Notes: generated by a model not told the origin, from the sequence alone. 64,000 nucleotides of DNA from Demequina sp. B12 (GCF_028823635.1 NZ_JAPEHU010000002.1:186001-250000), one strand, 5' to 3'; counted from the stretch's first letter, positions 45,666 through 55,182 are shown. A program made the numbers and translations.

Positions 45666-46427
45666 ATGCCGTCTGCTGGCGTGTCACAGTCCCGTACCTG
45701 GTGGATGATCGGAGGTGCAGTGGCGCTTGTAGCCCTCACCGGATGCGCGGTGTCCCAGGGATCGTCCGAGGCCAGCGACGCCGATGCCTCTGCGTCAGCC
45801 AGCGAGCCCCAGGTCACCCCCACCGGACTCCCGTGGGGACCGAACACGGCGGGCGCGGTCACGGTGGGTGAAGACGGCTCCGTCGCATTGGGCGACGGCT
45901 CAGCCTGGTCCGGAGACACTCAGACCACCTCAATCGACGTCTACTACGACTTCGCGTGCTACTACTGCATGCTCTTTGAGTCGACTGCGGCCGAGGACCT
46001 TGCGGACTTTGCCGCGGATCCCGATGTGACCGTGACCTATCACCCGGTCGCAATCCTGGACGCGAAGTTCCCCAGCGCCTACTCCACGCGTGCCGCCGCA
46101 TCGGCGTTTGTCGTGGCGCAGACCGCACCAGAGATCTTTGCCACCTACAACGACGCCCTCATGATGGCGCAGCAGAGCCTTCCAGAAGACGGCTGGACTG
46201 AACAGCAGATGGCACAACTCGCGCTCGACCTGGGTGCACCACAGGAGACAGCCGACGCCATCACTGGCACCGCCTTTGAGTCAATGGTGGCTGAGGCCAC
46301 CCAGGCGGCTCTCACCGGCGGGATGACGGGAACCCCCAGCGTGGCGGTCAACGGTGAACTGATCGACCACGAACAGGTGAACTACCTCGAACCCGGTGCT
46401 CTCAAGGAGTACGTCGAAACCCGCTAA
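45666..46427 (+). CDS. DsbA/thioredoxin-fold lipoprotein
   Basis: 253 residues. Lipoprotein signal with lipobox ALTGC (C27), an Asp/Ser/Ala-rich linker, then a DsbA-like thioredoxin fold: IDVYYDFACYYCMLFE with the active site C98-Y-Y-C101, a helical insert, and the cis-Pro region GTPSVAVNG. Probably an extracytoplasmic thiol oxidase or isomerase. ATG at 45666 after GGAGAG. Its 3' end overlaps the convergent gene by 4 bases. Confidence 0.9.
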   Translation: MPSAGVSQSRTWWMIGGAVALVALTGCAVSQGSSEASDADASASASEPQVTPTGLPWGPNTAGAVTVGEDGSVALGDGSAWSGDTQTTSIDVYYDFACYYCMLFESTAAEDLADFAADPDVTVTYHPVAILDAKFPSAYSTRAAASAFVVAQTAPEIFATYNDALMMAQQSLPEDGWTEQQMAQLALDLGAPQETADAITGTAFESMVAEATQAALTGGMTGTPSVAVNGELIDHEQVNYLEPGALKEYVETR

Positions 46428-46858
46428 ACCCCCGAGGGCGGCCGTGAGTCGTCAGAGCCGCCGTCAGGAGCATCCGCAGCCGAGTCACCGGACGCCTCAG
46501 GGGGCAGCCCATCCATCTCCTTGATGTCCACGTACCCGGCCCGCTGATCGGGGTCGTCCAGGTTGCTGCCATCCATGAACCGGTTGCGCAGGCGCCTGCG
46601 CTCGCGAGTGAACGTGTCCCACCGCTGTAGCTCGTCGATGGTGGAGTGGGTGGTGTGCTCGTACTGGTACCGCTTGTCCTGGTTGCGGTAGCGCTTGAAC
46701 AGCATGGTGTAGGCCAGCCAGAACGCCACGAAGGGGGCAACAAAGGCGAACAACGCAATGAAGGCGAAGTCATCGCCGCCCCCTGACGAGGCAAGCACCG
46801 CAGCATCAAGCCCGCTGGAACCAAGAGCAGTGGCATGGAAAACAGAAGACACGGTCAC
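46424..46858 (-). CDS. Small membrane protein, third gene of SPFH/zinc-ribbon operon
   Basis: 144 residues, GTG start. One hydrophobic region (FAFIALFAFVAPFVAFWLAYTMLF), followed by a basic helix (KRYRNQDKRYQYEH) and a Glu/Arg-rich segment, then an acidic, Asp/Ser-rich C-terminal tail. No family assigned. It follows the zinc-ribbon protein by 7 bases; position matches that of the small membrane protein in YdjG-H-I-type operons, but similarity is only of layout. Confidence 0.72.
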   Translation of the reverse strand: MTVSSVFHATALGSSGLDAAVLASSGGGDDFAFIALFAFVAPFVAFWLAYTMLFKRYRNQDKRYQYEHTTHSTIDELQRWDTFTRERRRLRNRFMDGSNLDDPDQRAGYVDIKEMDGLPPEASGDSAADAPDGGSDDSRPPSGV

Positions 46859-46865
46859 ATGCTCC

Positions 46866-48098
46866 CTAGCTGAAGAGTGAGATCAAGGCGATGGGCCACG
46901 CGACGGCCGCGGTGGCGACTGCCCATCCGGCTGACGCGGCAAGGAGCCGTTTCTTGGAGATGGGAACAGAGCCCATCGTGGTGCCATTGCGGCCGTTGAC
47001 GGCAACGTAATGGACCGTGAGGCTTCCATCGCTTGACCGCTGCGGGTAGGAGTACAGCCACACCGGGAGGTAGACGGTTGCCCACCGGGTGCCGCGGACC
47101 CACATCTCCTCGTGGGTGAAGCGCACGCCACGGTCATAGCCGGTGAGATCGGCACGAATGCGTTCCCGTGCCATCGTCAGGAAGCGTTCGTGCGTGGTGC
47201 GCGCAACATCGTCGATGTCGAGGTCGCGCTTCTCCGCCTGGATGTCGCCCATGTAGTTGGAGTCGAACGCCACCATGTTCTTCACATCGAACGGCAGAAT
47301 CGCGTTGATGATGTTGTTGGTGGAGATATCCGTCTTGAAGTCGGCTTTGGACGCGGAAGATTCCACGATCAGGTCGTCAGCGTGGAGGTCGAACTGTCGC
47401 ACCACTTGGTACTCGTTGGCGTCGTAGTAGGTGGTGTGCGAGTCACCGTGCTTCACCGTGTAGCGGCGCGTCTGAACCTCACCCACGCCGTGCAAACGCG
47501 TGTGTAGGTTGCCGTCGACCACCATGTACGGCAGGAACACTGGCTTGACGTGCTCGGCCGAGAAGTCTGCCTTGAACTCCGGATGCGCCAGCAGTTTGCG
47601 GTCGCCCACGAACTTCTCGATCCTGGCCACGGCATCGGCCCGCGACAGCGCGAACGGCAAGATTCCATCGGGGACGGCACCGTTGGGGAGTTTGTCGTTC
47701 AGCGACAGGATGGAGCGGCACCAGTGGCAGCGCGACTGGGTGGCGTGGCCCGTATCAACAGTCACTTCCGCACCGCAGCCTTGGCACTTCATGGTGACGA
47801 GGTTCTGCTCGGACTCGATTTGCGAGGCACCCGAGGCCACTGTTCGGCCTGATAGCTCGTGGATGCCCTCGCCCAGACCCAACGTGTCTTCGAGTCGTTT
47901 CCCGAACCACTCAAAGCGGCAGAAGCCACACACCAGCGACATCGTGCCGGGCTTGTGCGACACCTCGGTGGAGCCGCACTTGGGACAGTCATCGTGGCCG
48001 TGTTCCTGGCCGGTGGTGGTGTCCAGGTGGGTGACGTGGCCGTTCCACGCCTGTCCTACCTGTGGAGCGGGCTGCCCCTCAGCGCCCGCCGCGGTCAC
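46866..48098 (-). CDS. Zinc-ribbon membrane protein (YdjG-like)
   Basis: 410 residues. Two N-terminal zinc ribbons: CPKCGSTEV...LVCGFCRFEWFG and KCQGCGAEVTV...SRCHWC. A long soluble part contains KPVFLPYMVVDGNLHTRLHG and YLPVWLYSYPQRS, and one or two membrane segments lie at the C-terminus (SAGWAVATAAVAWPIALISL). The domain order is that of B. subtilis YdjG, whose operon with pspA and ydjI responds to membrane stress. GTG at 48098 overlaps the SPFH stop (GTGA). Confidence 0.82.
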   Translation of the reverse strand: MTAAGAEGQPAPQVGQAWNGHVTHLDTTTGQEHGHDDCPKCGSTEVSHKPGTMSLVCGFCRFEWFGKRLEDTLGLGEGIHELSGRTVASGASQIESEQNLVTMKCQGCGAEVTVDTGHATQSRCHWCRSILSLNDKLPNGAVPDGILPFALSRADAVARIEKFVGDRKLLAHPEFKADFSAEHVKPVFLPYMVVDGNLHTRLHGVGEVQTRRYTVKHGDSHTTYYDANEYQVVRQFDLHADDLIVESSASKADFKTDISTNNIINAILPFDVKNMVAFDSNYMGDIQAEKRDLDIDDVARTTHERFLTMARERIRADLTGYDRGVRFTHEEMWVRGTRWATVYLPVWLYSYPQRSSDGSLTVHYVAVNGRNGTTMGSVPISKKRLLAASAGWAVATAAVAWPIALISLFS

Positions 48099-49327
48099 AG
48101 GCCCAACACCTTCTTCTTAACGGCGTCAAAGTCCTCTTGAGTGATGAGGCCTTCGTCCAGCATCGACTTGTACTTGCGCAACTGTTCCATGGGGTCTTCC
48201 TGCGCGGGTGCTGCAGGCTGGGCGGCAGGTGCGGCCTGCTGCGGTGCAGGCGCTGCCTGCTGGCCCTGCGGCATGCCCTGCTGCTGGGGGACGCCCTGGT
48301 TCTGCATGAGTCCACCGAGCGCGCCGCCAGCGGCGTTCATGCCCATACCCATGAACGCGAGGCCGTCGCCGCCGCCGGTCTCGCCAGCGGCCTGGATGCC
48401 GCGTGCTGCGGACTGTCGTAGGAACGAATCGCCACGGGCGCCAGCGAGGGCATCGGCCTTCTGGACGTCCGCAAGCAGTGCGGCAGTGGGCTGGTCGTAT
48501 TCGATTGCGACAAGCGCCGCCTTGTCAATCACCAGTCCACGGTCGCTGCCCCAGCGGTAGTTCTCTTCGATGACAGCGGACAGCGACGCTGCAAACCCCA
48601 GCGCATCGCCTTGAATCTTTGAGATGCGGTTTCCGCGTTCACCGGCGTTGGTGTAGTTCGAGAAGGCTGCCGACAGCGATCCCACGACCTCGTTGAACAA
48701 CTGGTCCGCCACGGGGTTCCCAGGTGCAGCCAGGTCGAACACCTGAGCGTTAGCGGAGATGAAGGGAGCCGGGACGATGCTGGTGACGAACAAGATGGGG
48801 TCCATCACCTTGAGCGTGTAGGAGCCGCGAGTGACGGCACCAGCTTGAGTGCCCAAGTAGTGGTCGTCCCAGTAGATGGGTCCTTGGGTGCCAAAGCGGT
48901 TGTCTGGCACTTCCTTCAGCGAGACGTAGAAAGCGAGGTGCTGGCTACCGGGCTGACCGCCGAACTTGAAGCGTTCCCACGACGTCTTAATGGTGGGGGA
49001 GACGATGCCATCACCAGCGAACAGTGACTGCGCGTTCTGGTCGTCGGAGTTGTAGATGTAGCCGCCGGGCTCGGCTACGAAGTTGGTGATGCGGCCGTCT
49101 TGGAAGGTGATGAGGCCGTACCCGGCGGGCACCACGACTTTGGACCCGTTGGAGATGATGTTCTCGGAACCCTTGACGTTCGCACCGCGCCCCGCGTTCT
49201 GGCCTTGCGCCACGGCAGGGAAGAGGATGGCGGTGGCGGAGATTCCGGTGGGTGGGACCAGGAAGTCCAGCCACTGATCTGCGAACGTGCCCCCAATTGC
49301 GCCAGCAAAAGCCTTGATGAATCCCAT
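48095..49327 (-). CDS. SPFH/Band 7 (YdjI/virion-core-like) protein with SHOCT tail
   Basis: 410 residues. After a short N-terminal helix comes an SPFH domain (SKVVVPAGYGLITFQDGRITN, then RGSYTLKVMDPILFV). A helical part follows, then a Gln/Pro/Ala-rich linker and a C-terminal SHOCT helix pair (DPMEQLRKYKSMLDEGLITQ, EDFDAVKKKVLGL). Forms oligomeric membrane scaffolds in related proteins. First gene of the minus-strand operon. No pspA is present in the window. Confidence 0.87.
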   Translation of the reverse strand: MGFIKAFAGAIGGTFADQWLDFLVPPTGISATAILFPAVAQGQNAGRGANVKGSENIISNGSKVVVPAGYGLITFQDGRITNFVAEPGGYIYNSDDQNAQSLFAGDGIVSPTIKTSWERFKFGGQPGSQHLAFYVSLKEVPDNRFGTQGPIYWDDHYLGTQAGAVTRGSYTLKVMDPILFVTSIVPAPFISANAQVFDLAAPGNPVADQLFNEVVGSLSAAFSNYTNAGERGNRISKIQGDALGFAASLSAVIEENYRWGSDRGLVIDKAALVAIEYDQPTAALLADVQKADALAGARGDSFLRQSAARGIQAAGETGGGDGLAFMGMGMNAAGGALGGLMQNQGVPQQQGMPQGQQAAPAPQQAAPAAQPAAPAQEDPMEQLRKYKSMLDEGLITQEDFDAVKKKVLGL

Positions 49328-49464
49328 CGGTGTCCCCTTGAGCGTCGGTGCGGAAAGTGCGTCTCCACCCTAGCGGGACCGGGTGGCAGTCGTGACAATT
49401 TCGTCAGTGACCAGGGCCGATGTCACCGGTTCCGGATACCGTGGCCAGGACAGGAGGAACACCG

Positions 49465-49770
49465 ATGAGTCCTACACATGAGTTCTCTGCACGGTTGTGG
49501 CCGTGGAAGGCCCGTCACCAGGTATGGACGTTTGTGACGCTGCCACCAGACCTCTCTGATGAGATTGAAGACCTCGTACAGGAGCCGCGGCGTGGCTTTG
49601 GTGCGGTCAAGGTCCGGGTCCACCTAGGCGGCAGCACGTGGGAGACGTCGATGTTCCCGTCCAAGGAGCAAGGCGCGCACATCTTGCCTGTCAAGGGTGC
49701 CGTGCGTAAGGCTGAGGGTCTGGACATCGAAGACTCCGTGACAGTGCGAATCGAGTTGATCGACCCGTGA
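49465..49770 (+). CDS. DUF1905 protein
   Basis: 101 residues. EFSARLWPWKARHQVWTFVTLP, then RRGFGAVKVRVHLGGSTWETSMFPSK and the C-terminal GLDIEDSVTVRIEL match the small beta-barrel DUF1905 family. Function unknown. ATG at 49465, with AGGAGG 7 bases before it (49452-49457). Overlaps gntK by 4 bases. Confidence 0.88.
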   Translation: MSPTHEFSARLWPWKARHQVWTFVTLPPDLSDEIEDLVQEPRRGFGAVKVRVHLGGSTWETSMFPSKEQGAHILPVKGAVRKAEGLDIEDSVTVRIELIDP

Positions 49771-50297
49771 GACCCGTCTGCGTGGTGGTGGCAGGACCGG
49801 CGGCGTCAGGAAAGTCCGTCGTGGGAGCGGACCTTGCGTCCCGTTGGGATGTCCCGTTCATCGATGCTGACGACCTTCACCCAGCGCGCAACCGCACGCT
49901 CATGGCCGCAGGCACCGCGTTGACGGATGACGACCGCTGGCCTTGGCTTGCGGCTGTTGGCCAGCGGCTCAGCGAGGCATCTGCAGACGGTGGCGGTGTT
50001 CTCGCGTGTTCGGCGCTGAAGGCCGACTACCGAGACCGGATCCGCGTTCACGTGCCTCACGCATGGTTCGCAGTTCTCACAGGGGATGCCGCAACGTTGA
50101 GCGCTCGCGCCGCTTCCAGGAGCACGCACTTCATGCCGGCATCGCTGGTGCCATCACAGATGAAGTTGCTGGAACCGCTACGCCCTGACGAGAGAGGCGC
50201 AATGGTCGACGTCACCGCTGTGCCAGCCGCCGAGGTTGCGGCGGCAGTGTTCAGTGCCTACGAGCGTGACAACGGGGCAACACCGATCCCCAGATAG
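49767..50297 (+). CDS. gntK: Gluconokinase
   Basis: 176 residues. P-loop AGPAASGKSVVG (K16), FIDADDLHP with substrate-binding Asp-Asp, and STHFMPASLVPSQ, the lid pattern conserved in GntK. Phosphorylates gluconate to 6-phosphogluconate for the pentose phosphate pathway. GTG start overlapping the previous stop. No gluconate permease or regulator is nearby. Confidence 0.88.
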   Translation: MRPVCVVVAGPAASGKSVVGADLASRWDVPFIDADDLHPARNRTLMAAGTALTDDDRWPWLAAVGQRLSEASADGGGVLACSALKADYRDRIRVHVPHAWFAVLTGDAATLSARAASRSTHFMPASLVPSQMKLLEPLRPDERGAMVDVTAVPAAEVAAAVFSAYERDNGATPIPR

Positions 50298-50322
50298 CCC
50301 AGGTGGGGTGCTGCCCCGTTGT
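50269..50322. terminator. Inverted repeat between gntK and csbD
   Basis: ACAACGGGGCA-A-CACC (50269-50284) pairs with GGTG-C-TGCCCCGTTGT (50307-50322), one mismatch, with a 22-base loop that contains the gntK stop codon. The two genes converge here, so a bidirectional terminator is plausible despite the lack of a T-run. Confidence 0.6.
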
Positions 50323-50345
50323 GACGGTGGATGATCCGCGAAGAC

Positions 50346-50558
50346 CTATTGCTTGTCTTCGTCGCGATCCGTGAACTCGTTGTACTTCTCAGCCACGGCA
50401 TCCTTCACATCTTCGACCTTGTCCTTGGCATCCGCCTTGGTCTGGTCCCACTTGCCGTCCGCTTCGAGCTGTTCGTCGTCCGTCGCCTTGCCAAAGCCTT
50501 CCTTGATCTTGCCCTTGGCGTCATCCGCGGCATTGCTGAGTCGATCAGAGTTACTCAT
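50346..50558 (-). CDS. CsbD-family stress protein
   Basis: 70 residues, highly charged and helical: DRLSNAADDAKGKIKEGFGKATDDEQLEADGK is the CsbD signature (core KGKIKEGFGKATDD). CsbD proteins accumulate in general stress and are of unknown function. ATG at 50558 with AGGAG upstream. Confidence 0.92.
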   Translation of the reverse strand: MSNSDRLSNAADDAKGKIKEGFGKATDDEQLEADGKWDQTKADAKDKVEDVKDAVAEKYNEFTDRDEDKQ

Positions 50559-50663
50559 GATGGTTCTCCTTTGCTGCTCCGGTTCGGTCTGACGCTTGGG
50601 TCAACACCTGCGCACCGGCGGTCTATTCCATAACGCAGCGCGCTGCAGCGGCCTGGGCGGGCG

Positions 50664-51554
50664 CTAGTCGCGTGGAAGAGACGCGATCGCTGCGGGCAGA
50701 GCCCGTGCAATGTCAAGAGCCACGATCGGGTGCCCGTGGAACCTCCGAACCGTGGGTGCCGGGCCTGTCATGCCGGCGGCAATCGCCCCCGCGCGCGCAT
50801 GGATCCACGCAGCACAGGCGCCAGCGTCGGATGCGGCAAGACCGCTCGCCAGCGCTGTTCCTGCCACACCAGCGAGTACGTCCCCGGAACCTGCCGTCGC
50901 AAGCCACGCTGGCGCTTCAGGAAGAGTGACCACCCCGCCGCCAGGTGAGGCAATGATCGTGGTCGACCCTTTGAGCAGCACCGCGGCTCGGGCAGTCTCC
51001 GCCAGCAAACGCGCGTAGCCAGCGCGATCGGCTCGAACCTCGGTCACAGTGACGTCATGACGCAACGCATTCAGCGTGCGCATCAGTTCCCCCTCATGGG
51101 GAGTGAGCAACACGCGGTCCGCAGACGCCTCCCGAGAACCGGCAGCACGGGCCTTTGCGACCGTTTCCAACGCCCCTGCATCCACCACCAGCGGAGTGCC
51201 AGAAGCCATGGCCGCACCGATCGCAGCATCTTGCTCGGGATAGTCAGCGACGCCGGACCCCACCACCCACGCCTGCGCACGCGGAAGTCGCTCCGCCGCA
51301 TCACCGGGATCGTGGACCACAGCCTCGGGACGATGCTGCAGCACCAGGTCTTGAGCGCGCATCGGCCCCACATACCGGACCATGCCAGCACCCGCCCTCG
51401 CTGCGCCGGAAACAACCAACGCTGCGGCGCCCGGATATGCCTCCGAGCCGGCGATGACTCCCACCACTCCGCGCGAGTACTTATCGTCGTCGGCTCGGGG
51501 CTCCATCCATAGACGCGCTACTGAGCCCTCATCCCAGGTGACTTCTTCGTTCAC
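50664..51554 (-). CDS. nnrD: ADP-dependent NAD(P)H-hydrate dehydratase
   Basis: Repairs damaged (hydrated) NADH and NADPH using ADP. About 296 residues, ribokinase-like fold: [32 protein letters not shown] and [12 protein letters not shown], the catalytic region, and AAWIHARAG. The GTG at 51554 is chosen because the protein then begins at the family N-terminus, with AAGGTGGGA upstream. Its partner epimerase nnrE lies at 52134-52787; the two are split by def on the other strand. Confidence 0.92.
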   Translation of the reverse strand: MNEEVTWDEGSVARLWMEPRADDDKYSRGVVGVIAGSEAYPGAAALVVSGAARAGAGMVRYVGPMRAQDLVLQHRPEAVVHDPGDAAERLPRAQAWVVGSGVADYPEQDAAIGAAMASGTPLVVDAGALETVAKARAAGSREASADRVLLTPHEGELMRTLNALRHDVTVTEVRADRAGYARLLAETARAAVLLKGSTTIIASPGGGVVTLPEAPAWLATAGSGDVLAGVAGTALASGLAASDAGACAAWIHARAGAIAAGMTGPAPTVRRFHGHPIVALDIARALPAAIASLPRD

Positions 51555-51631
51555 GATCCCACCTTGGCACACCGCTACGCCGGGAAGGAAGAACACCACG
51601 GGTGCGCCCCACGCGTGAGAGAATGCCGCCC

Positions 51632-52126
51632 ATGGCAATGCGTGACATCCGAGTAACCGGCGACCCCGTCCTCCGTACCGTGTGTGATCCCATCACGGAC
51701 ATCAACGATCAGGTGAAGACCCTGGTCGAGGACCTCCTCGAAACCGTCGACTACGAGGGCCGCGCAGGTTTGGCCGCGAACCAGATCGGCGTCTCGCTGC
51801 GAGCCTTCTCGTGGAACATCGACGGCGAGATCGGCTACATCCTCAACCCGGAGATCGTGGAACGCTCAACCGAGCTCCAGGAGCTGGGCGAAGAAGGCTG
51901 CCTGTCTGTGCCCGGCCTGTGGTACCCCTGCGAGCGTCCCGCGTATACGCGTGCCGTCGGAACCGACATCGACGGCAAGGAAGTCGTCATCGAAGGTGAA
52001 GAAATCTGGGCACGCCTCATCAACCACGAGGTTGACCACCTGGACGGACACCTCTATCTGGACCGACTTGCCAAGAATGTCCGCAAGCAGGCCATGCGCG
52101 AGCTGCGCGAGTCGCTCGAGGTGTAA
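51632..52126 (+). CDS. def: Peptide deformylase
   Basis: Removes the formyl group from new proteins. 164 residues with all three motifs: GLAANQIGV (about 46-54), EEGCLSVPG (about 87-95) and [10 protein letters not shown], with metal ligands Cys90 and the HExxH-type pair. ATG at 51632; GAGAAT lies 7 bases upstream (leaderless-like). Lies on the opposite strand from both nnr genes. Confidence 0.95.
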   Translation: MAMRDIRVTGDPVLRTVCDPITDINDQVKTLVEDLLETVDYEGRAGLAANQIGVSLRAFSWNIDGEIGYILNPEIVERSTELQELGEEGCLSVPGLWYPCERPAYTRAVGTDIDGKEVVIEGEEIWARLINHEVDHLDGHLYLDRLAKNVRKQAMRELRESLEV

Positions 52127-52133
52127 CGCTGCG

Positions 52134-52787
52134 TTAGTGAGCGTTGGGAGTGGGGATCCCCACCTGGGCCACCACAATCCGGCCGGCCGATGCTCGTGCC
52201 GGCTCGTGAGCGAGGCATTCCTTCAGCGCTGTGAAAGTGACGGTGACCGTCGCTTTCACGTGGGGCTGATCGGCTGCGCTCGAGTCTGCGTCGAGACCGC
52301 TCGGCAGGTCGACCGCAACAACAGGCGTGGACGTGGGGATCGCGGCGATCAGTGCGTCCGCGGGACGCCTGAGCCCAGGGGCAGAACCTAGCCCCACGAT
52401 CGCGTCCACCACGAGGTCGGCGCTCGCGACCGCATGCAGGGCAGCAGCCGGCGACTCGGTGGCGTCCACTACGGCGCATCCCGCTTCCTCGGATTCCTGG
52501 ACAGCGGCGGCGTCAGAGTAGCCAGCGACCAGGACTGCGGTGACGCGTACTCCACGAGCGGCCAAGCGAGCTCCCGCAAGAAGCCCGTCACCACCGTTCT
52601 TCCCGGTACCTGCCACGACAGCGACATGCGCTCCCACGACCCGTCCGCGCGTCGAGGCCAGGACTGTGTCGCACTCACTTGCCACAGCATCGGCCGCTCG
52701 CGCCATCAGGACAGGCTCTGAGACGGAGCGCATGGCCACTGCTTCCGCCGCCCGCACATCCGCGACAGACATGATCAACTCTGACAT
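52134..52787 (-). CDS. nnrE: NAD(P)H-hydrate epimerase
   Basis: Interconverts the R and S forms of NAD(P)HX so that NnrD can act. 217 residues: SVADVRAAEAVAMRSVSEPVLMARAA, VVAGTGKNGGDGLLAGARLAARG (YjeF N-terminal motif, core GTGKNGGDGL), DAIVGLGS and VDLPSGLDAD. ATG at 52787. Separate from the dehydratase, whereas many bacteria fuse the two. Confidence 0.92.
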   Translation of the reverse strand: MSELIMSVADVRAAEAVAMRSVSEPVLMARAADAVASECDTVLASTRGRVVGAHVAVVAGTGKNGGDGLLAGARLAARGVRVTAVLVAGYSDAAAVQESEEAGCAVVDATESPAAALHAVASADLVVDAIVGLGSAPGLRRPADALIAAIPTSTPVVAVDLPSGLDADSSAADQPHVKATVTVTFTALKECLAHEPARASAGRIVVAQVGIPTPNAH

Positions 52788-52945
52788 GGCCCTAGCGTCG
52801 CACAGATTCGGTTCGCGGTGGGCGCGTCGCGACTGGCCTTTTGTTCCGATGTCAGGCACGATAGACATACACCGGGGCTGAAGCCGGACACGCCTTTCCA
52901 GGTGAGGTCGTAGGGGAAGACGCACCTCAACAGGAAGGAAGGGTC

Positions 52946-53443
52946 ATGGCTGCCATTACCCGCGGTGTACTTTTCGTGCATTCGGCGACACGCGCGATGT
53001 GCCCTCACATCGAGTGGGCCGCCCAGTCTGTGCTGGGTTCGCGCGGTTCCTTCGAGTGGACCGACCAGCCCGCCGGCACGTCCCTTTTCCGTGCGGAAGT
53101 CGCGTGGCAAGGCCAGCCCGGCACGGGCGCGCGCCTCGCCTCCGCCTTGCGTGGCTGGGAACACGTCCGCTACGAAGTGACGGAAGACCCGTCCTTTGGT
53201 TCCGACGGTGCCCGCTGGTCGCACACTCCTTCGCTCGGTATCTTCCACGCCGTGACAGACGTCCACGGCAATATCGTGGTGCCGGAAGACCGGATCCGTG
53301 CCGCACTCGACAACGGCGGCACTGTCACGGACTTTAAGCGTGCCATGGATCTTGCCTTGGGCACCGCCTGGGACGAAGAACTTGAGCCTTTCCGCTACGC
53401 AGGCGCAGGAGCTCCCGTGCGCTGGCTTCACCGGGTGGGATAA
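52946..53443 (+). CDS. DUF3145 protein
   Basis: 165 residues: TRGVLFVHSATRAMCPHIEWA near the N-terminus, then WEHVRYEVTEDPSFGSDG and HAVTDVHGNIVVPEDRIR. This is the actinobacterial DUF3145 family, of unknown function and nearly always present once per genome. ATG at 52946 with AGGAAGG upstream. The 158-base gap before it holds a possible -10 box (GATAGACAT near 52860). Confidence 0.9.
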   Translation: MAAITRGVLFVHSATRAMCPHIEWAAQSVLGSRGSFEWTDQPAGTSLFRAEVAWQGQPGTGARLASALRGWEHVRYEVTEDPSFGSDGARWSHTPSLGIFHAVTDVHGNIVVPEDRIRAALDNGGTVTDFKRAMDLALGTAWDEELEPFRYAGAGAPVRWLHRVG

Positions 53444-53457
53444 GCGCGCCACAGCAC

Positions 53458-53820
53458 ATGATGGAACTCGCACACGACGAGGCCCTCACGCTCCAAGCGA
53501 TGGAAGAGGCCATGTGGCGCCCGGATACCCGGTTTGACCACAAGTACATGGACGCGATCCTCGCGGAGAACTTTCACGAAGTGGGGCAGTCCGGACGGAC
53601 CTACACCCGTGCCGACACGCTCGAACTGCGCCCCCTCGACATCGACATCACCTTCCCTCTAAGGGACTTTCGGGCCGTCGCTATCTGCGAGGACGTCGCG
53701 CTCGTGACCTACACCTCGGTTCCTGCGCGCGGCAGGGGAGCAGCGCACCGTTCCTCCGTGTGGGTCAACGACGGACGGTGGAAGCTGCGGTTTCACCAGG
53801 CCACACCCACGGACGTGTAG
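53458..53820 (+). CDS. SnoaL/DUF4440-like protein
   Basis: 120 residues: ALTLQAMEEAMWRPDTRFD, FHEVGQSGRTYTR and SVWVNDGRWKLRFHQATP show an NTF2-like fold of the DUF4440 type. Substrate unknown. Two adjacent ATGs (53458 and 53461) could start it. A strong terminator follows within 30 bases. Confidence 0.82.
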   Translation: MMELAHDEALTLQAMEEAMWRPDTRFDHKYMDAILAENFHEVGQSGRTYTRADTLELRPLDIDITFPLRDFRAVAICEDVALVTYTSVPARGRGAAHRSSVWVNDGRWKLRFHQATPTDV

Positions 53821-53849
53821 CGTCGGCGCTTCCGGCGCCCCAAGACGAG

Positions 53850-53887
53850 AAAGCCCCGCATCAGTCCAATGACCGATGCGGGGCTTT
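53850..53887. terminator. Bidirectional rho-independent terminator
   Basis: 13-bp stem AAAGCCCCGCATC / GATGCGGGGCTTT (53850-53862 with 53875-53887), 12-base loop, T-rich tail TTTTCTTT on the plus strand and TTTCTCG on the minus strand. Serves the SnoaL-like gene and the fab cluster, whose ends converge here. Confidence 0.9.
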
Positions 53888-53904
53888 TCTTTCAGCGATG
53901 GGTG

Positions 53905-55143
53905 TCAGGCAGTGCCGAACACCAGTGCCACGTTGTGGCCACCAAAGCCGAACGAGTTGTTGATCGCCGCGAGCTGGCCCTCAGCGGGCAGATCACGCGG
54001 GGTGTCACGAACCAGATCCACCTCAAGCTCCGGATCCGGGTCAGTCACGTTGATCGTCGGCGGAGCCACGCGGTTGTGCAACGCCAGCAGGGTGAAGACC
54101 GACTCAAGCGCACCCGCGCCACCCAACAGGTGGCCCGTCATCGACTTGGTCGCGCTGAGCAACACCTGATCTGCATGAGAGCCCAGCACGCCCCGAATGC
54201 CGCGCGCCTCAATCATGTCTCCCACGGGAGTAGAGGTGGCGTGAGCATTCACGTGAGCGATGTCCGCGGCAGTCAAGCCAGCACGCTCCAGACCGAGCTC
54301 CATGGCCCGCGTCTGGCCCGCACCGTTGGGTTCGGGAGCAGCAATGTGGTTGGCGTCGGCAGTCATGCCCAGCCCCAGGAGGCGGCCATAAACCTTCGCA
54401 CCGCGCGCGGCGGCATGTTCAGCCGACTCCAGCACAACGATGCCCGAGCCCTCACCCAAGACGAAGCCGTCGCGGGACGTGTCATACGGACGCGACGCCG
54501 AAGCCGGATCGTCATTGCGCTTGGACAACGCAGCCATGGCTGCGAAAGCGCTGATCGGCAGCGGGTGGATCGCGGCCTCCGTGCCACCGGCGATGACGAT
54601 GTCAGCCCGGCCGGACTGGATCATTTCAAAGCCAGCGGCGATTGCTTCCGCACCTGATGCACAGGCAGACACAGGTGCGTGTGCGCCAGCGCGTGCACCA
54701 AACTCGAGCGACACGTAGGCCACAGGGGAGTTCGGCATGAGCATCGGCACCGTCATGGGAAGGACACGCTTGGCGCCCTTCTCCTTCATGGTGTCCCAAC
54801 CGTTCAGCAGGGTCCACACGCCGCCAATACCCGAGGACACGGCAGCGCCGAGGCGGTCCGAGTCCACGTCAGGCGAGCCGGCATCGGCCCAGGCCTCGCG
54901 GGCGGCCACGATGGCCATCTGCGCGGATGGATCCATGCGCTTGGTCTCGGGCCGTGTGAGGACCTCACTGGGCTGCACCACGAGCTGGCCTGCAAAGTTG
55001 ACAGGGATGTCGTACTTTTCGGCCCAGTCGTTGTCGAAGGTGCGCACGCCAGAGCGTCCGGCGAGGGCGTTCTCCCAGGTCGTGGGGACGTCTCCACCCA
55101 GGGGGGTGGTGGCGCCCAGTCCAGTGATGACAACGTCAGTCAT
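53905..55143 (-). CDS. fabF: 3-oxoacyl-ACP synthase II (FabF)
   Basis: Elongating condensing enzyme of type II fatty acid synthesis. 412 residues. Catalytic C161 (APVSACASGAEA), HVNAHATSTPVGD and KSMTGHLLGGAG supply the two catalytic His. ATG at 55143. Last gene of the fabD-fabH-acpP-fabF order typical of Actinobacteria. Confidence 0.95.
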   Translation of the reverse strand: MTDVVITGLGATTPLGGDVPTTWENALAGRSGVRTFDNDWAEKYDIPVNFAGQLVVQPSEVLTRPETKRMDPSAQMAIVAAREAWADAGSPDVDSDRLGAAVSSGIGGVWTLLNGWDTMKEKGAKRVLPMTVPMLMPNSPVAYVSLEFGARAGAHAPVSACASGAEAIAAGFEMIQSGRADIVIAGGTEAAIHPLPISAFAAMAALSKRNDDPASASRPYDTSRDGFVLGEGSGIVVLESAEHAAARGAKVYGRLLGLGMTADANHIAAPEPNGAGQTRAMELGLERAGLTAADIAHVNAHATSTPVGDMIEARGIRGVLGSHADQVLLSATKSMTGHLLGGAGALESVFTLLALHNRVAPPTINVTDPDPELEVDLVRDTPRDLPAEGQLAAINNSFGFGGHNVALVFGTA

Positions 55144-55182
55144 GTGCAGCTCCAGTGATGGTCGGGAAAGCGGTAACGCGGA

